Origin: Deltaproteobacteria bacterium ADurb.Bin207
Lineage (GTDB): Bacteria; Myxococcota_A; Polyangia; Polyangiales; Polyangiaceae
Direction of reading: 5' to 3'
DNA length: 35,272 nucleotides
Assembly (NCBI GenBank): GCA_002070115.1
Contig: MWCO01000065.1
Span: 1-35,272 of the forward strand
Shown here: piece by piece, positions 7,625 through 17,199 of the stretch
How positions within the stretch are numbered: the stretch's first letter is position 1
How the letters are laid out: each line of letters starts with the position of its first letter
The notes under the pieces: generated by a model
Told to the model about the DNA's origin: nothing
Seen by the model: only the letters and a program-made list of their open reading frames with translations
The model's database searches: none
Position numbers and translations under genes: made by a program

Positions 7625-8713
7625 ATGACGTCCAGCCATTTCGCGGTCATCATGGCCGGTGGGTCCGGAACTCGCTTCTGGCCCGCCTCTCGCCATCGAA
7701 ATCCTAAACAATTCCTTGCCTTGGGCCCCAACCCCTCCGAACCCCTGTTGCTCGGAACCGTGCGGCGGATGACCGCTGTCGTCCCCCCATCCAATATCTT
7801 GATTGCCACCGGTGCCCATCTCGTGGAGCACACGCGCCAATGCCTCCCCTTTTTGCCCACGGAAAACATCCTTGCCGAACCCACCGCTCGCAATACAGCC
7901 CCCTGCATTGCGTGGGCAAACGCTGTGATTCGACGACGCGACCCCAACGCCATCGTGGCGGTCCTGTCCGCCGATCATGTAGCCACGGACGAAGTTGGAT
8001 TTCAGTCCGCCGTCACTCACGCGATGCAAGTGGCCGCTAGCGGAATCATCACAACGCTCGGAATTCAACCGACTCGACCAGAAGCAGGATACGGCTACAT
8101 CGAAAAAGGCGCGGCACGCGGCGATGGTGCCTTCGAAGCCCTTCGTTTCGTGGAAAAACCAGACCTTGAACGGGCCCACGCCATGCTCGAATCAGGAAAA
8201 TTCCTGTGGAACGCCGGCTTTTTCTTTTTTCATTCGCAACAAATGGTCGATGCGATTCGTGAACACCTGCCGCTTCTGGCCGAAGGCGTGGATGCCCTGA
8301 ACCGGGCCGCCGCCGACGGCCACGAACAATCCGCGCTGGAAAAAATCTTCCCCGCCTTTCCTTCCGTGAGCATCGATGTCGGCGTCATGGAAAAAGTCAA
8401 ACCCTTGGCCGTGGTACCCGCCAACTTCGGTTGGAGCGATGTGGGCTCCTGGCAAACCGCATGGGAACTCGCTCCCAAAGACGACAGCCGTAACGCCGTG
8501 CCCAACAAAACCATCACCATCGATGCTTCCGGAAACATCGTGGCCGATTGGACCCTCCAACGGCACGAAAAAGTCGTCGCCTTGATCGGCGTTCACGACC
8601 TCGTCGTCGTCCAAACCGAAGATGCCTTGCTCGTCATGCCGCGTGACCGAAGTCAAGACGTTCGACAGGTCATCGATGCGTTGCGAGAACAAGGCAGAAC
8701 CGACAAACTGTAG
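7625..8713 (+). CDS. manC: Mannose-1-phosphate guanylyltransferase (GDP-mannose pyrophosphorylase)
   Basis: The enzyme makes GDP-mannose from mannose-1-phosphate and GTP for polysaccharide and glycan synthesis in the cytoplasm. The N-terminal signature AVIMAGGSGTRFWPASR...NPKQFL carries the nucleotide-binding loop and catalytic Lys of the sugar nucleotidyltransferase family. Also present are EPTARNTAPCIAWA, VLSADHV, FVEKP, FLWNAGFFFF, SIDVGVMEK and FGWSDVGSW, all typical of the GMP family. The 362-residue length fits the single-domain form without the C-terminal phosphomannose isomerase domain of bifunctional ManC. The ATG at 7625 has GAGGA seven bases upstream; earlier in-frame ATGs at 7604 and 7586 lack good sites. 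It is divergent from nuoA with no polysaccharide genes nearby. Confidence 0.95.
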   Translation: MTSSHFAVIMAGGSGTRFWPASRHRNPKQFLALGPNPSEPLLLGTVRRMTAVVPPSNILIATGAHLVEHTRQCLPFLPTENILAEPTARNTAPCIAWANAVIRRRDPNAIVAVLSADHVATDEVGFQSAVTHAMQVAASGIITTLGIQPTRPEAGYGYIEKGAARGDGAFEALRFVEKPDLERAHAMLESGKFLWNAGFFFFHSQQMVDAIREHLPLLAEGVDALNRAAADGHEQSALEKIFPAFPSVSIDVGVMEKVKPLAVVPANFGWSDVGSWQTAWELAPKDDSRNAVPNKTITIDASGNIVADWTLQRHEKVVALIGVHDLVVVQTEDALLVMPRDRSQDVRQVIDALREQGRTDKL

Positions 8714-8914
8714 CGGTTCGAGCCTCATGAGAAGCATAATCCGCATTCACACCCCCTCGTGAGGCCAACAAGCTTTGACGGAACCCAACAGGTCGTAGTA
8801 CCGAGATCGTCGAACCCTGAACCAAGCGGGTGCATGCCCGTGATCCTTGGGAGGTTGTTGATGCATGGCAGTGGATGGAAACCAGGGACCAATACACACC
8901 AGGGAAGATGCCCC

Positions 8915-9349
8915 ATGACCCGCAATCTCGCGGTCGGTCTCTTCGCACTCGTCGGATGCTTGACCCTCGCGGGTTGCTGCGGTGGAAAAGTGCAGGACTG
9001 CAACAAACTCGTCACCGTCATCAACAAAAACGGCGAGTCCATCAAAGCCGCTACCGCAAAAATGAACGCCGCCAAGGAAGATACCAAAGCGATCGAAGAA
9101 GTCGCCTCAACCATGGAAACGGCCGCCAATGACATCAAAGTCGTCGAAATCAAAGACGAAGAACTAAAAAAAATGGCCGTCGAATATGAAGAAATGCTCC
9201 GAACCGGCGCCAAGGCGGCCCGTGACATGGTCAAAGCCGCCAACGAAAACGACCTTCCCGGACTCACCAAAGCCATGGGCGAAATCAGCAAAGTCGAAAC
9301 GACCGAGGCCAATCTCGTCAACAAAGTCAATCAATACTGCGCAAATTGA
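8915..9349 (+). CDS. Small lipoprotein, helical, unknown function
   Basis: The 144-residue product has a short basic start (MTRNL) and hydrophobic AVGLFALVGCLTLAGC, a textbook lipobox with the lipidated Cys at residue 20 followed by CGG. The mature part is Lys/Glu/Ala-rich and predicted helical (SIKAATAKMNAAKEDTK, KDEELKKMAVEYEEM, TGAKAARDMVKAANEND), with two further Cys at QDCNK and the C-terminal QYCAN that could form a disulfide. No known domain is recognised. The ATG at 8915 has AGGGAAG seven bases upstream; a longer reading start at 8759 would place the signal internally. It lies 200 bp after manC. Confidence 0.85.
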   Translation: MTRNLAVGLFALVGCLTLAGCCGGKVQDCNKLVTVINKNGESIKAATAKMNAAKEDTKAIEEVASTMETAANDIKVVEIKDEELKKMAVEYEEMLRTGAKAARDMVKAANENDLPGLTKAMGEISKVETTEANLVNKVNQYCAN

Positions 9350-9593
9350 CGCTCCAGTCGCGTGACGTCGATTCAATTCGGCCCTCAAGGTCCCACCCGC
9401 CGTTCTAGCATTATTTCCGCCCCATCCGCGCCCGCCGCGGTTCCGTGCAAACACGCATCCTGACGTCATGCTATTGTTCTATGTCCATGTTCAGGCGCAC
9501 AACAATCCGCACCGCCCTTGAGACCATGGTTTCGGCATTTGACGCTTTCGCAAACGTGTCCTTCGGACCCCTTGCGTTTCGATTCGAGGAGCC

Positions 9594-12500
9594 ATGAACT
9601 CACGAACGCCCCTTTCCCAATATCGTCCGTTGATGTGGATCCGAGCGCTGGCTCTCACCAGCGCAGCGCTGATGATCGCTTGTAGCGTCTCCGATCAGCC
9701 CTTGGACGTGATGACTTCCATCACTCCCGCACCCACCCCTTCCCACCACGCCATGACCATACCCAGCGCGGCGGAAGATATCCCCGCGGATCGACGTCAC
9801 CACGATGCGCCGGTCGGATATGACTTTCGACGCCTCGACGATCGTGCTCATGCATTCAACGCGAGCCAAGGACTCGCCGCCACCGTGGATGCGGAAGCTG
9901 CCCTGCGTATCTCGACGGCCCGTCCCACGACTCCCGCACAAGCTTGGGATGTCTCCCTTCGCTGGGAAGGCGTGGGACGTTCTGGAGCGATTTCTCCCGT
10001 TCCTGAGCCCACCGCGGGTCCGAGCATCGTGAAAGGAGCGGTACGTTTCGAGCGGACAGAGCAGTTCGAAGAATGGTTCGCAAACGGCCCTCTGGGCATG
10101 GAACAAGGTTTTTATCTCATTGCCCCCCCGAGTTTGCCAGAATCGGCGCAAACGCCCGGCTTGCCCGAATCCCCTCTCGTGCTCGAACTCCAGGTTTCGG
10201 GCTCTGTGCATGCCGTAACCACACCCCGTGCCGGTACCCTCTCCCTGCAAGATGAGGCTGGACGCACCATCCTTTCGTACAGTGGTCTCGTGGCATGGGA
10301 CGCCAACGGTCAACAAGTACCATGTTGGCTCGATGCACAAGGGACGACGATTCAGATTGTCGTCGACGATCGAGGCGCGAGCTATCCGTTGACGATCGAT
10401 CCGATCCTGTGGGTCATCGATCAAAAGATTTTGCAAGATGGCGCCGGGACCAACAACGATCAGCTTGGATATTCAGTGGCGATCAGCGGGGATACGGCCG
10501 TCGTTGGGGCTTTCGGTAACGATGAAAAGGGCGTGGATGCGGGGGCCGCGTATGTGTTCACGCGCGAAGGCTCCACCTGGGTTCAGCAACAAAAGCTTTT
10601 GGCTTCCGATGGGATGGCAGGAGATTTTTTTGGCGCCTCCGTGGCCATCGATGGCGATACCATCGTCGTGGGCGCGTATGGAAATGATGAGGCGGGGGCC
10701 GAAGCTGGCGCCGCTTACGTGTTTTTGCGTTCGGCAAACCAGTGGACCGAACACAAAAAAATCCTCCCCACGAGTCTCGAAAGCTTGGACTACTTCGGTA
10801 TCTCCGTCGCTATCCAGGGCGATACCATGATCGTCGGGGCCAACGGCGATGACGACAAGGGATCGATGGCGGGGGCTGCCTATATTTTCCGACAAAACGC
10901 GGGCGGGACGAATGCGTGGGGACAACAAGCCAAACTGACGGCAGATGCCGGAGCCGAACAGGATCAATTCGGTATCGCGGTTGCTGTGGATGGTAGCTCA
11001 GTGCTGATCGGCGCCAGTGGCGATAGCGAAAAAGGGTCGCTGGCGGGAGCGGCTTATGTTTTCGCGCGAACGGGAAGCAATTGGTCGCAGCAAAGCAAGT
11101 TGATGGCAAGCGATGCGGCGGCGTTGGACAAGTTTGGCTCCGCCCTGTCCATCAGCGGCGATACGATCGCCGTGGGGGCTAGCCTTGCCAACACACCTTC
11201 CGCCGACGCGGGAGCTGCCTACGTTTTCGTACGAAATGGAACGGATTGGACGCAACAGCAGAAGATCATCGCGCTCGACTCCGATGTGCAAGATTACTTT
11301 GGCGCCGCGATTGCGGTGCATGGCGACCGGATGGTGGTGGGCGCGTGGGGCGACAAGGAGGCTGCTGCCAATGCTGGCGCCGCTTATGTTTTCCAGCGCT
11401 CTGGAACGAATTGGACACAGCAAGCCAAGGTTCTATCCACCGGGATCGTCGCGAACGATTGGTTCGGTATCGCGGTCGCCCTCGATGGAACCCGCGCGAT
11501 CGTGGGTGCAACGGGAGAAGATGATACCGGGTCCAACTGCGGCGCGGCTTTCATCTTCGAACAAGATAGCGCTGATCCGTCATCCTGGCCCCAACAAGAC
11601 AAGCTGCTCGCTACCGATGGATTGGCCGCCGAAAACCTGGGATATGCCGTGGCGGTCGATGGTTCCTTGGCCGTGGTAGGGGCCTACGGAGCGCGCGACC
11701 GCGGCATCGCCACCGGCGCCGCGTACGTGTTTTCCCGTGAAGCAGCCGGATGGAAGCAGCTTGCGAGATTGACGCCTTCGGATGGTGCCGCCACCGATCG
11801 CTTCGGTTTCGCGGTCGATATCAGCGGCGAAACCGTCGTGGTGGGAGCGTATCAACACGATGGCGTCGGCTCCGATGAAGGAGCGGCGTATATTTTCGTT
11901 CGTTCCGGCTCCACCTGGTCGCAACAAGCCAAACTCGTGGCTGGTGATGCCGCGGCTTCCGACTACTTCGGTGTCGCGGTAGCGGTCGATGGTGATACGG
12001 CGGTCATCGGTTCTTACGCCGATGACGATAAAGGAAGCAACTCGGGTTCCGTTTACGTTTTCGAACGCTCTGGGACGGCTTGGAACCAAGCGCAAAAACT
12101 TGTGGCCAGCGATGGGGCGGCGAATGACAACTTCGGACGCGCGGTGGCGCTGCAGGGCAACACGATCGTGGTGGGCTCTCCCAATGACGATGACGGTGCG
12201 AGCAACTCCGGATCGGCGTATGTATTTGAAAAGACAGGCACTTCCTGGTCAGCCGCCGCAAAACTGAACGCCGCCGATCCGAACGCCAACGCCTACTTCG
12301 GCTTCTCCGTGGCTGTCGATGCCGACACGGTGATCGCTGGTGCTTATCGTGACAATTCCACTGCCGCGAACATGGGGGCCGCTTATGTCTTCGTTCGGGA
12401 CTCGGGAACCTTTTCACAACAAGCCAAACTCGTCGGAAGTGAAAGCGCGGCCGAGGACCGCTTCGCCCAATCGGTAGCGATTTTTGGCGACGTGGTGATG

Positions 12501-15500
12501 GTCAGTGCCCATCTCGCCGACCCCAAAGGAAGCAATTCCGGCGCTGCTTACGTCTTTGGACGGCAAGGAGCCACCTGGACAGAGCGACAGATTCTCATCG
12601 CTGACGATGCTGCCGCCAACGATAACTTCGGCATCGCCGTTGCCGTTTATGAGGACCTCGCGCTCGTGGGCTCCAATGGTGATGATGATAAGGGAAGCTC
12701 CTCGGGCGCCGTATACGCCTATATCTTGCGAAAAACGCTGGGGGAAGCGTGTGCGGAGGCGGGGGAATGCGAGACCGGTCATTGTGTCGACGGCGCGTGT
12801 TGTGCCCAGAGCGCTTGTCCGGATTGCCATTCCTGTGCCGCTCCAGGTTCGCAAGGACAATGCACGGCCATGCCATCGCTCCAAGGAAAATCCTGCGGAG
12901 ACTCGTCGACTTCGGAGTGCTCCCAACCGGATACCTGCGATGACCAGGGCGTATGCCAGCCCAATCACGTTGCCGAAGGGACGGCTTGTGGTAGCCACGA
13001 AGCTACCGCGTGTACGGAACCGGATAGCTGTGATGGGCTCGGAACTTGTTTGCCGAATCATCGTCCAGAAGGCTATGAATGTGGCGACAACACCAAGAAT
13101 GAATGTACCGATCCGGATACATGCAATGGGGAGGGAGCATGTGTTCCCAATCATCAACCGGATGGTACCGCCTGCTCCGGAGGCGTGTGTGATCAAGGAC
13201 AGTGCTCTGGAGGGGGAACAGGAGGCGCCGGGGGAGCGTCGGGCTCGGGAGGCTCGGGAGCCGAGGCCGGACAAGGCGGCTCGGGAGCAAGCGCTGGAAC
13301 TTCGGGCAGCGCGGGCAGCGGTGGCGCGAAAACTCCCCCCGCTGCCGATTCAGACTCCGATGACGGATGCGGCTGCCGAATGACTCGGCATGCTGCCCCC
13401 AACGGTTTTCTCGTGGTTTTGCTGATGGCGATGGCCGTGATCGCCCGACGAAATGGCTCGTTTCCATGGCGCAAGCTTCTTGCCTCTGGCTTGCTGGTAC
13501 CTGTTGTCTCCGCCACGGCATGCGGCAACGAAACGGATATCGTCGTGCCTCCCGACGCCAATGGTCAGGGAGGTTCGAGCGCGGATGGCGGAACCGACGG
13601 CGCCGTCGGAGGACAATCCGGTACGGGCGCCTCCGCGGGCGTTGGAGGCTCAGGTGCTTATGGTGGAGGAACCGTCTGCCCCCCAGAAAAACAATGTGGC
13701 CTCGCGTGCTGTACCGATAACCAGGAATGCATCGATAACCAATGCTTCGAAAAGTGCCCCGCTCCCCGAGAGCGTTGCGGAGATCCCCCCGTATGCTGTG
13801 AAGCCGATCAGCAATGCCACAAAGGTCAATGCATTGCCGCCTGTACGCCACCCACGGTCCCCTGTGGTCAGGAGACAATCGTATGTTGCGATGCCACCGA
13901 TGTGTGCTTCAACAACCAATGCGTCGTTCCAGGCGGGGATTGTATCGACTTCGCGGATTGCGATGACGACGAATATTGTGAGCCCACGCTGAATCGATGC
14001 CTTCCCGCGACTGCCTTGCCCGCCTGTGAATATCATCCTCCGGTGGGCGAATTCCAACCTGCCAGAGAATGGGCCTATTCGCCGGTCACCGCTCCGTATG
14101 TGAGAGCATCCTCCTCTTCTCCTGCCGTCGACATCTGCTCACAAGGATTTCCTCTCGCTTTCGCCAACTCCGATGAAGCGTTGGCCGTCGTTCCTCTCGG
14201 AGGGCTGATCTTGCCCTTTTTCGACAAAGACCGAACCGCGATGATTGTTTCCACCAACGGTTGGTTGACGCTCGATGCGAACTACCAGGGCGGACCTGCT
14301 CCACAAAATACCGAATTGTTAAGCCCCTCTACCCCCAGCCTCGTCGTGGCCCCCTATTGGGATGACCTGAAAAACGTGACGGCTTGCGCTTCCGTGAATA
14401 CCTCGGTGGGAAGCGTAGCCGTGCAATGGCGCGGACAGGTGGGCAACACGGGAGAATGGATAGAGTTTCAGGCGAATTTGCATGCCAAAAACCATGCGGA
14501 CCCGGGAGTCATCGAACTCAAATACGCACAACTTGGTTCAACGCAGGACGGTGATGGGGCCACCATCGGTATCGCCGAGGTGTCCACCGGACGAGCCATC
14601 CAACACGGCTTCAATCGAAATGGTGCGGTGAACACAAGCACATCCCTGCGTTTTCACTACGTGCCGTTGCGCAATCGCTTCGATGCTCTGGCAGGTCCCG
14701 CCGTCTTCGATCTCGATGGGGATGGCAAACCAGAGGTGATCCTTGCCGCCTATGACGATACCCCGACCAGTTCCGGCGTCCCCAACGATCCCATCTACGA
14801 TATGCATAGCGGCGTGCTGACGATCCTCAACGGAGAAGACGGCACCATTCAGGCTCGTCCCTTCGAAACCCCTGGTTATGCAGGGTACCTCGGCGCTGGT
14901 ATCGCCCTGAGCGTGGGCGACCTCGATGGTGATGGCAAGGTGGAAATCGTCGGCGTGGGAAGGCTCGAACCCATGGTGGATTCGAAACCTTATGTCAAGG
15001 CATTCAACGCCGATGGGACCCTGAAGTGGATATCCAACACCGACGTTGGATTCAATCATAACGGTTGGGGGGGCGGCGTTCATATTGCCGACTTGGATGG
15101 CGATGGGCGCGCGGAGATCTTTTTTGGTCTGAGCGTGTTCAATCATGAAGGCATGCTGCTGTGGAGCAAACCGGTGGAGTATGGAAGTCCAGCCACCACC
15201 GCCGCAGACCTCGATGGGGATGGTGACCTGGAAATCGTTTCCGATCGCAGCGCCTGGCATCACGATGGCACCCCGTTATGGCAGCGTCCAGACCTGGGCG
15301 CATACCACTTTCCCAGCATCGCGGACTTCGATCTCGATGGAAAACCAGAGGTTGCCCTGGTCGCTAACGGTTCGCTCATCATCCTCAACGGTCACGACGG
15401 CAGCACCTTCTGGGGGCCGCTGTCTTTGCAAACCGATGGCGGCGGGCCTCTGAACATCGGTGACTTCGATGGCGATGGCTATCCCGAAATCGGCACCGCG

Positions 15501-16496
15501 GGCGAAGGATTGTACCTCGTGATCGACTTGCAATGCGAAGGCTCCCCTCTGCCCGCCGGTTGCGATCGAACGGGTGTCCGATGGAGTTCTCCCACCAAAG
15601 ATATCTCCTCCAATGTCACTGGCTCTTCCTTGTTCGACTTCGAAGGCGATGGAGTCGCCGAAGTCGTGTATTCCGATGAATGCTTCACCCGCGTGTATTC
15701 TGGCACCAGTGGCAAGGTGCTTTTCGAAACCTCCGTCAACACACGCACCGCCACGGAATATCCCTTGGTCGCCGACGTCGATGGCGACAACAACGCCGAG
15801 ATCATCGTTGTCGCCAACGAAAACGTCGTCGGCTGCAGCACCGCCCCGTGGAGCATCGGACTAACCGGCGCCCCCTGGAAACCCGCGGATTACCCCGCTC
15901 CTTTCTGCACGACCTCCCTGTGCGGCCATCGCGGTATCGCCGTATACGGCGATGCTCTCGACAATTGGGTGCGCACGCGACGCGTATGGAGTGGACACGC
16001 CTATCACATCACCAATGTGCTTTCGAGCGGTGCCATCCCGCAACACGAAGAACGCAATTGGACCAATCCCCGCTACAACAATTTCCGCATGAATGCCCAG
16101 GGTGCCGCGCTGTTCAGCGCTCCGGACTTGCAAGTGCAACTCGACGTCGATCCCCTCGTCTGCCCCTTGCGTTTACGGTTGCGAGCCGCTGTCGCCAATC
16201 GCGGAGCCCTCGGCGTCTCCGATGGCGTCGATGTCGCTTTCTTCAAACGCGAAAAATCAGACTGGTCCTGCCTCGGAGTCGTCCAAACCGCCGTCGACTT
16301 GTTGCCAGGCGACGTCACCGAAGTCACCCTCGATTACACCTTGAACAACGAAATCGATGTCGAACTCGAATTCAAAGCCGTCGTCGATTCCAATTGCGAT
16401 GGCGTTGGCAAACACAACGAATGCGAAGTCGGCGGCGAAGACAACAATGACGATACCGCAACCGGAATGTGTAGCTCTGCCATGCCTCCCTCCTGA
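9594..16496 (+). CDS. Giant surface protein: 14 FG-GAP repeats, sorting tail, then a second lipoprotein-like half
   Basis: This single 2300-codon frame starts at an ATG with GAGGAG upstream. Residues 1-30 are a lipoprotein signal (LMIAC, Cys30). About 272-1045 hold 14 FG-GAP blades of roughly 52 residues (FG.AVA..GDT.VVGA......GAAYVF). A Cys-rich region with three CGD..T.EC..PDTC..G.C.PNH units follows (about 1050-1200), then a Gly/Ser linker. Residues 1256-1283 (DDGCGCR, a hydrophobic span, ARR) match a MYXO-CTERM sorting tail. Directly after, still in frame, is a second signal-like segment (LLASGLLVPVVSATAC, Cys1310), a Gly-rich linker, another Cys-rich region (about 1362-1475), a nidogen/adhesion-like beta domain (about 1480-1690), eight DxDGDG-type VCBS/FG-GAP motifs (about 1696-2080) and a CARDB-like domain (about 2176-2252). 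It is probably exported and Ca-binding; its ligand is unknown. It may be two genes fused by stop loss. Confidence 0.85.
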   Translation: MNSRTPLSQYRPLMWIRALALTSAALMIACSVSDQPLDVMTSITPAPTPSHHAMTIPSAAEDIPADRRHHDAPVGYDFRRLDDRAHAFNASQGLAATVDAEAALRISTARPTTPAQAWDVSLRWEGVGRSGAISPVPEPTAGPSIVKGAVRFERTEQFEEWFANGPLGMEQGFYLIAPPSLPESAQTPGLPESPLVLELQVSGSVHAVTTPRAGTLSLQDEAGRTILSYSGLVAWDANGQQVPCWLDAQGTTIQIVVDDRGASYPLTIDPILWVIDQKILQDGAGTNNDQLGYSVAISGDTAVVGAFGNDEKGVDAGAAYVFTREGSTWVQQQKLLASDGMAGDFFGASVAIDGDTIVVGAYGNDEAGAEAGAAYVFLRSANQWTEHKKILPTSLESLDYFGISVAIQGDTMIVGANGDDDKGSMAGAAYIFRQNAGGTNAWGQQAKLTADAGAEQDQFGIAVAVDGSSVLIGASGDSEKGSLAGAAYVFARTGSNWSQQSKLMASDAAALDKFGSALSISGDTIAVGASLANTPSADAGAAYVFVRNGTDWTQQQKIIALDSDVQDYFGAAIAVHGDRMVVGAWGDKEAAANAGAAYVFQRSGTNWTQQAKVLSTGIVANDWFGIAVALDGTRAIVGATGEDDTGSNCGAAFIFEQDSADPSSWPQQDKLLATDGLAAENLGYAVAVDGSLAVVGAYGARDRGIATGAAYVFSREAAGWKQLARLTPSDGAATDRFGFAVDISGETVVVGAYQHDGVGSDEGAAYIFVRSGSTWSQQAKLVAGDAAASDYFGVAVAVDGDTAVIGSYADDDKGSNSGSVYVFERSGTAWNQAQKLVASDGAANDNFGRAVALQGNTIVVGSPNDDDGASNSGSAYVFEKTGTSWSAAAKLNAADPNANAYFGFSVAVDADTVIAGAYRDNSTAANMGAAYVFVRDSGTFSQQAKLVGSESAAEDRFAQSVAIFGDVVMVSAHLADPKGSNSGAAYVFGRQGATWTERQILIADDAAANDNFGIAVAVYEDLALVGSNGDDDKGSSSGAVYAYILRKTLGEACAEAGECETGHCVDGACCAQSACPDCHSCAAPGSQGQCTAMPSLQGKSCGDSSTSECSQPDTCDDQGVCQPNHVAEGTACGSHEATACTEPDSCDGLGTCLPNHRPEGYECGDNTKNECTDPDTCNGEGACVPNHQPDGTACSGGVCDQGQCSGGGTGGAGGASGSGGSGAEAGQGGSGASAGTSGSAGSGGAKTPPAADSDSDDGCGCRMTRHAAPNGFLVVLLMAMAVIARRNGSFPWRKLLASGLLVPVVSATACGNETDIVVPPDANGQGGSSADGGTDGAVGGQSGTGASAGVGGSGAYGGGTVCPPEKQCGLACCTDNQECIDNQCFEKCPAPRERCGDPPVCCEADQQCHKGQCIAACTPPTVPCGQETIVCCDATDVCFNNQCVVPGGDCIDFADCDDDEYCEPTLNRCLPATALPACEYHPPVGEFQPAREWAYSPVTAPYVRASSSSPAVDICSQGFPLAFANSDEALAVVPLGGLILPFFDKDRTAMIVSTNGWLTLDANYQGGPAPQNTELLSPSTPSLVVAPYWDDLKNVTACASVNTSVGSVAVQWRGQVGNTGEWIEFQANLHAKNHADPGVIELKYAQLGSTQDGDGATIGIAEVSTGRAIQHGFNRNGAVNTSTSLRFHYVPLRNRFDALAGPAVFDLDGDGKPEVILAAYDDTPTSSGVPNDPIYDMHSGVLTILNGEDGTIQARPFETPGYAGYLGAGIALSVGDLDGDGKVEIVGVGRLEPMVDSKPYVKAFNADGTLKWISNTDVGFNHNGWGGGVHIADLDGDGRAEIFFGLSVFNHEGMLLWSKPVEYGSPATTAADLDGDGDLEIVSDRSAWHHDGTPLWQRPDLGAYHFPSIADFDLDGKPEVALVANGSLIILNGHDGSTFWGPLSLQTDGGGPLNIGDFDGDGYPEIGTAGEGLYLVIDLQCEGSPLPAGCDRTGVRWSSPTKDISSNVTGSSLFDFEGDGVAEVVYSDECFTRVYSGTSGKVLFETSVNTRTATEYPLVADVDGDNNAEIIVVANENVVGCSTAPWSIGLTGAPWKPADYPAPFCTTSLCGHRGIAVYGDALDNWVRTRRVWSGHAYHITNVLSSGAIPQHEERNWTNPRYNNFRMNAQGAALFSAPDLQVQLDVDPLVCPLRLRLRAAVANRGALGVSDGVDVAFFKREKSDWSCLGVVQTAVDLLPGDVTEVTLDYTLNNEIDVELEFKAVVDSNCDGVGKHNECEVGGEDNNDDTATGMCSSAMPPS
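10410..12728 (+). repeat. Fourteen tandem FG-GAP blades
   Basis: Fourteen protein repeats of about 50-58 residues can be counted by their (A/S)VA..GD...VGA cores and GAAYVF endings. The DNA copies are diverged, so this is an old protein repeat. Fourteen equals two seven-bladed propellers. Confidence 0.85.
13356..13523 (+). other. Junction: MYXO-CTERM tail followed in frame by lipoprotein signal
   Basis: The frame passes from DSDDGCGCR and a hydrophobic segment ending IARR, where such proteins normally stop, straight into NGSFPWRK, LLASGLLVPVVSATAC and a new Gly-rich linker. In-frame internal starts exist (ATG 13380, 13425, 13431; GTG 13437) but none has a good ribosome binding site. Confidence 0.75.
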
Positions 16497-16565
16497 CTTG
16501 CCCTGACGCCCATTCTCTCACTCTCTGCTACCCAAAAGTGTAAGCAATATGTCGTCTTGGACCCC

Positions 16566-16612
16566 AAGGTCACGGCCACGGCGCACGGCACACAAAAACG
16601 GTCACGATGCAC
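16566..16612. repeat. Decayed copy of dispersed GGTCAC-rich repeat
   Basis: The stretch has AAGGTCACGGCCACGG and a second CGGTCACGATGCACG, similar in wording and order to the copies at 23515-23640 and 24928-25019. Related downstream blocks appear at 16638-16680 (CCACGTATCGAAATATGC) and 16834-16860 (CATCACCCCATACTGCTC). It is more diverged than the other two. Confidence 0.4.
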
Positions 16613-17131
16613 GAACATCGGTCCACAAGCCGGAACACTACGCTCCACGTATCGAAATATGCAGACAATCCGTTGGCATCCCGGCTCGATGCTTCCTTGC
16701 CACGCAGGGCGCATCCGGCGATCCGCGGACGACTATCCCAGCCGAGCAGCAGCACAAGCCTGGCTGAGCTGACCATCACCCACCTCGCACAGGATGAATG
16801 CTTCACCGAGCTTTTGGAGAAGGCTTGGTAGCCCGCGAGCATCACCCCATACTGCTCAACCAGACGTATTTATTGATGGTTTTACAAGGGTGATCCAAAT
16901 GGACGCAAAGACCAGCTCAACGTCCAGGCAACCCCCTGCTCGTATTCCCATCCAATTCAGGAAAAAATTTGGGAATCTGTCAGCCCGCTCCCCTGAAATG
17001 ACTCGCCTGTCGGTCTTTCCCCGTCTGCGCTTCCTGCCACACCAATCCCACGAGCCCCCTTCACCAAAAGGATATCGACGGTCCACGGCAGCCGTGGAAA
17101 CGGAGTCCCTTAAACCAATAAAATTACGTAA

Positions 17132-17147
17132 TTTCAATAGGTTGTAA
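17132..17147. promoter_or_regulatory. AT-rich TTTCAATAGGTTGTAA motif
   Basis: This 16-base string nearly repeats at 811-825 (TTTCAATAGGTTATA) and more loosely at 34540-34551 (ATCAATAGATTA). All three lie in AT-rich islands beside a hairpin. It may be a promoter element or regulator site; the identity is unknown. Confidence 0.35.
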
Positions 17148-17162
17148 CGATTGCCCCTCCGT

Positions 17163-17199
17163 GCCCGTGTCGGATGCCACCCAAGCATCCGACACGGGC
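17163..17199. repeat. Perfect 15-bp inverted repeat with 7-base loop
   Basis: GCCCGTGTCGGATGC (17163-17177) is the exact reverse complement of GCATCCGACACGGGC (17185-17199), with loop CACCCAA. No T tract follows on the plus strand. It lies about 170 bp upstream of the lipoprotein start and 15 bp after the TCAATAGGTT motif. It may be a terminator without U run, a leader structure or an element end. Confidence 0.85.

Noticed and set aside
8714..8914. tRNA-like GGGTTCGA string between manC and the lipoprotein gene
   Set aside because: No acceptor stem, anticodon arm or D arm can be folded around it on either strand.
12414..13383. Long frames on both strands inside the FG-GAP gene
   Set aside because: They are shadows of the repeat-rich main frame, which has the consistent domain content.
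13453..13992. Frameshift between the two halves of the giant protein
   Set aside because: Both halves read in the same frame without interruption, and alternative frames at the junction give no signal or domain sequence, so a frameshift is not needed.
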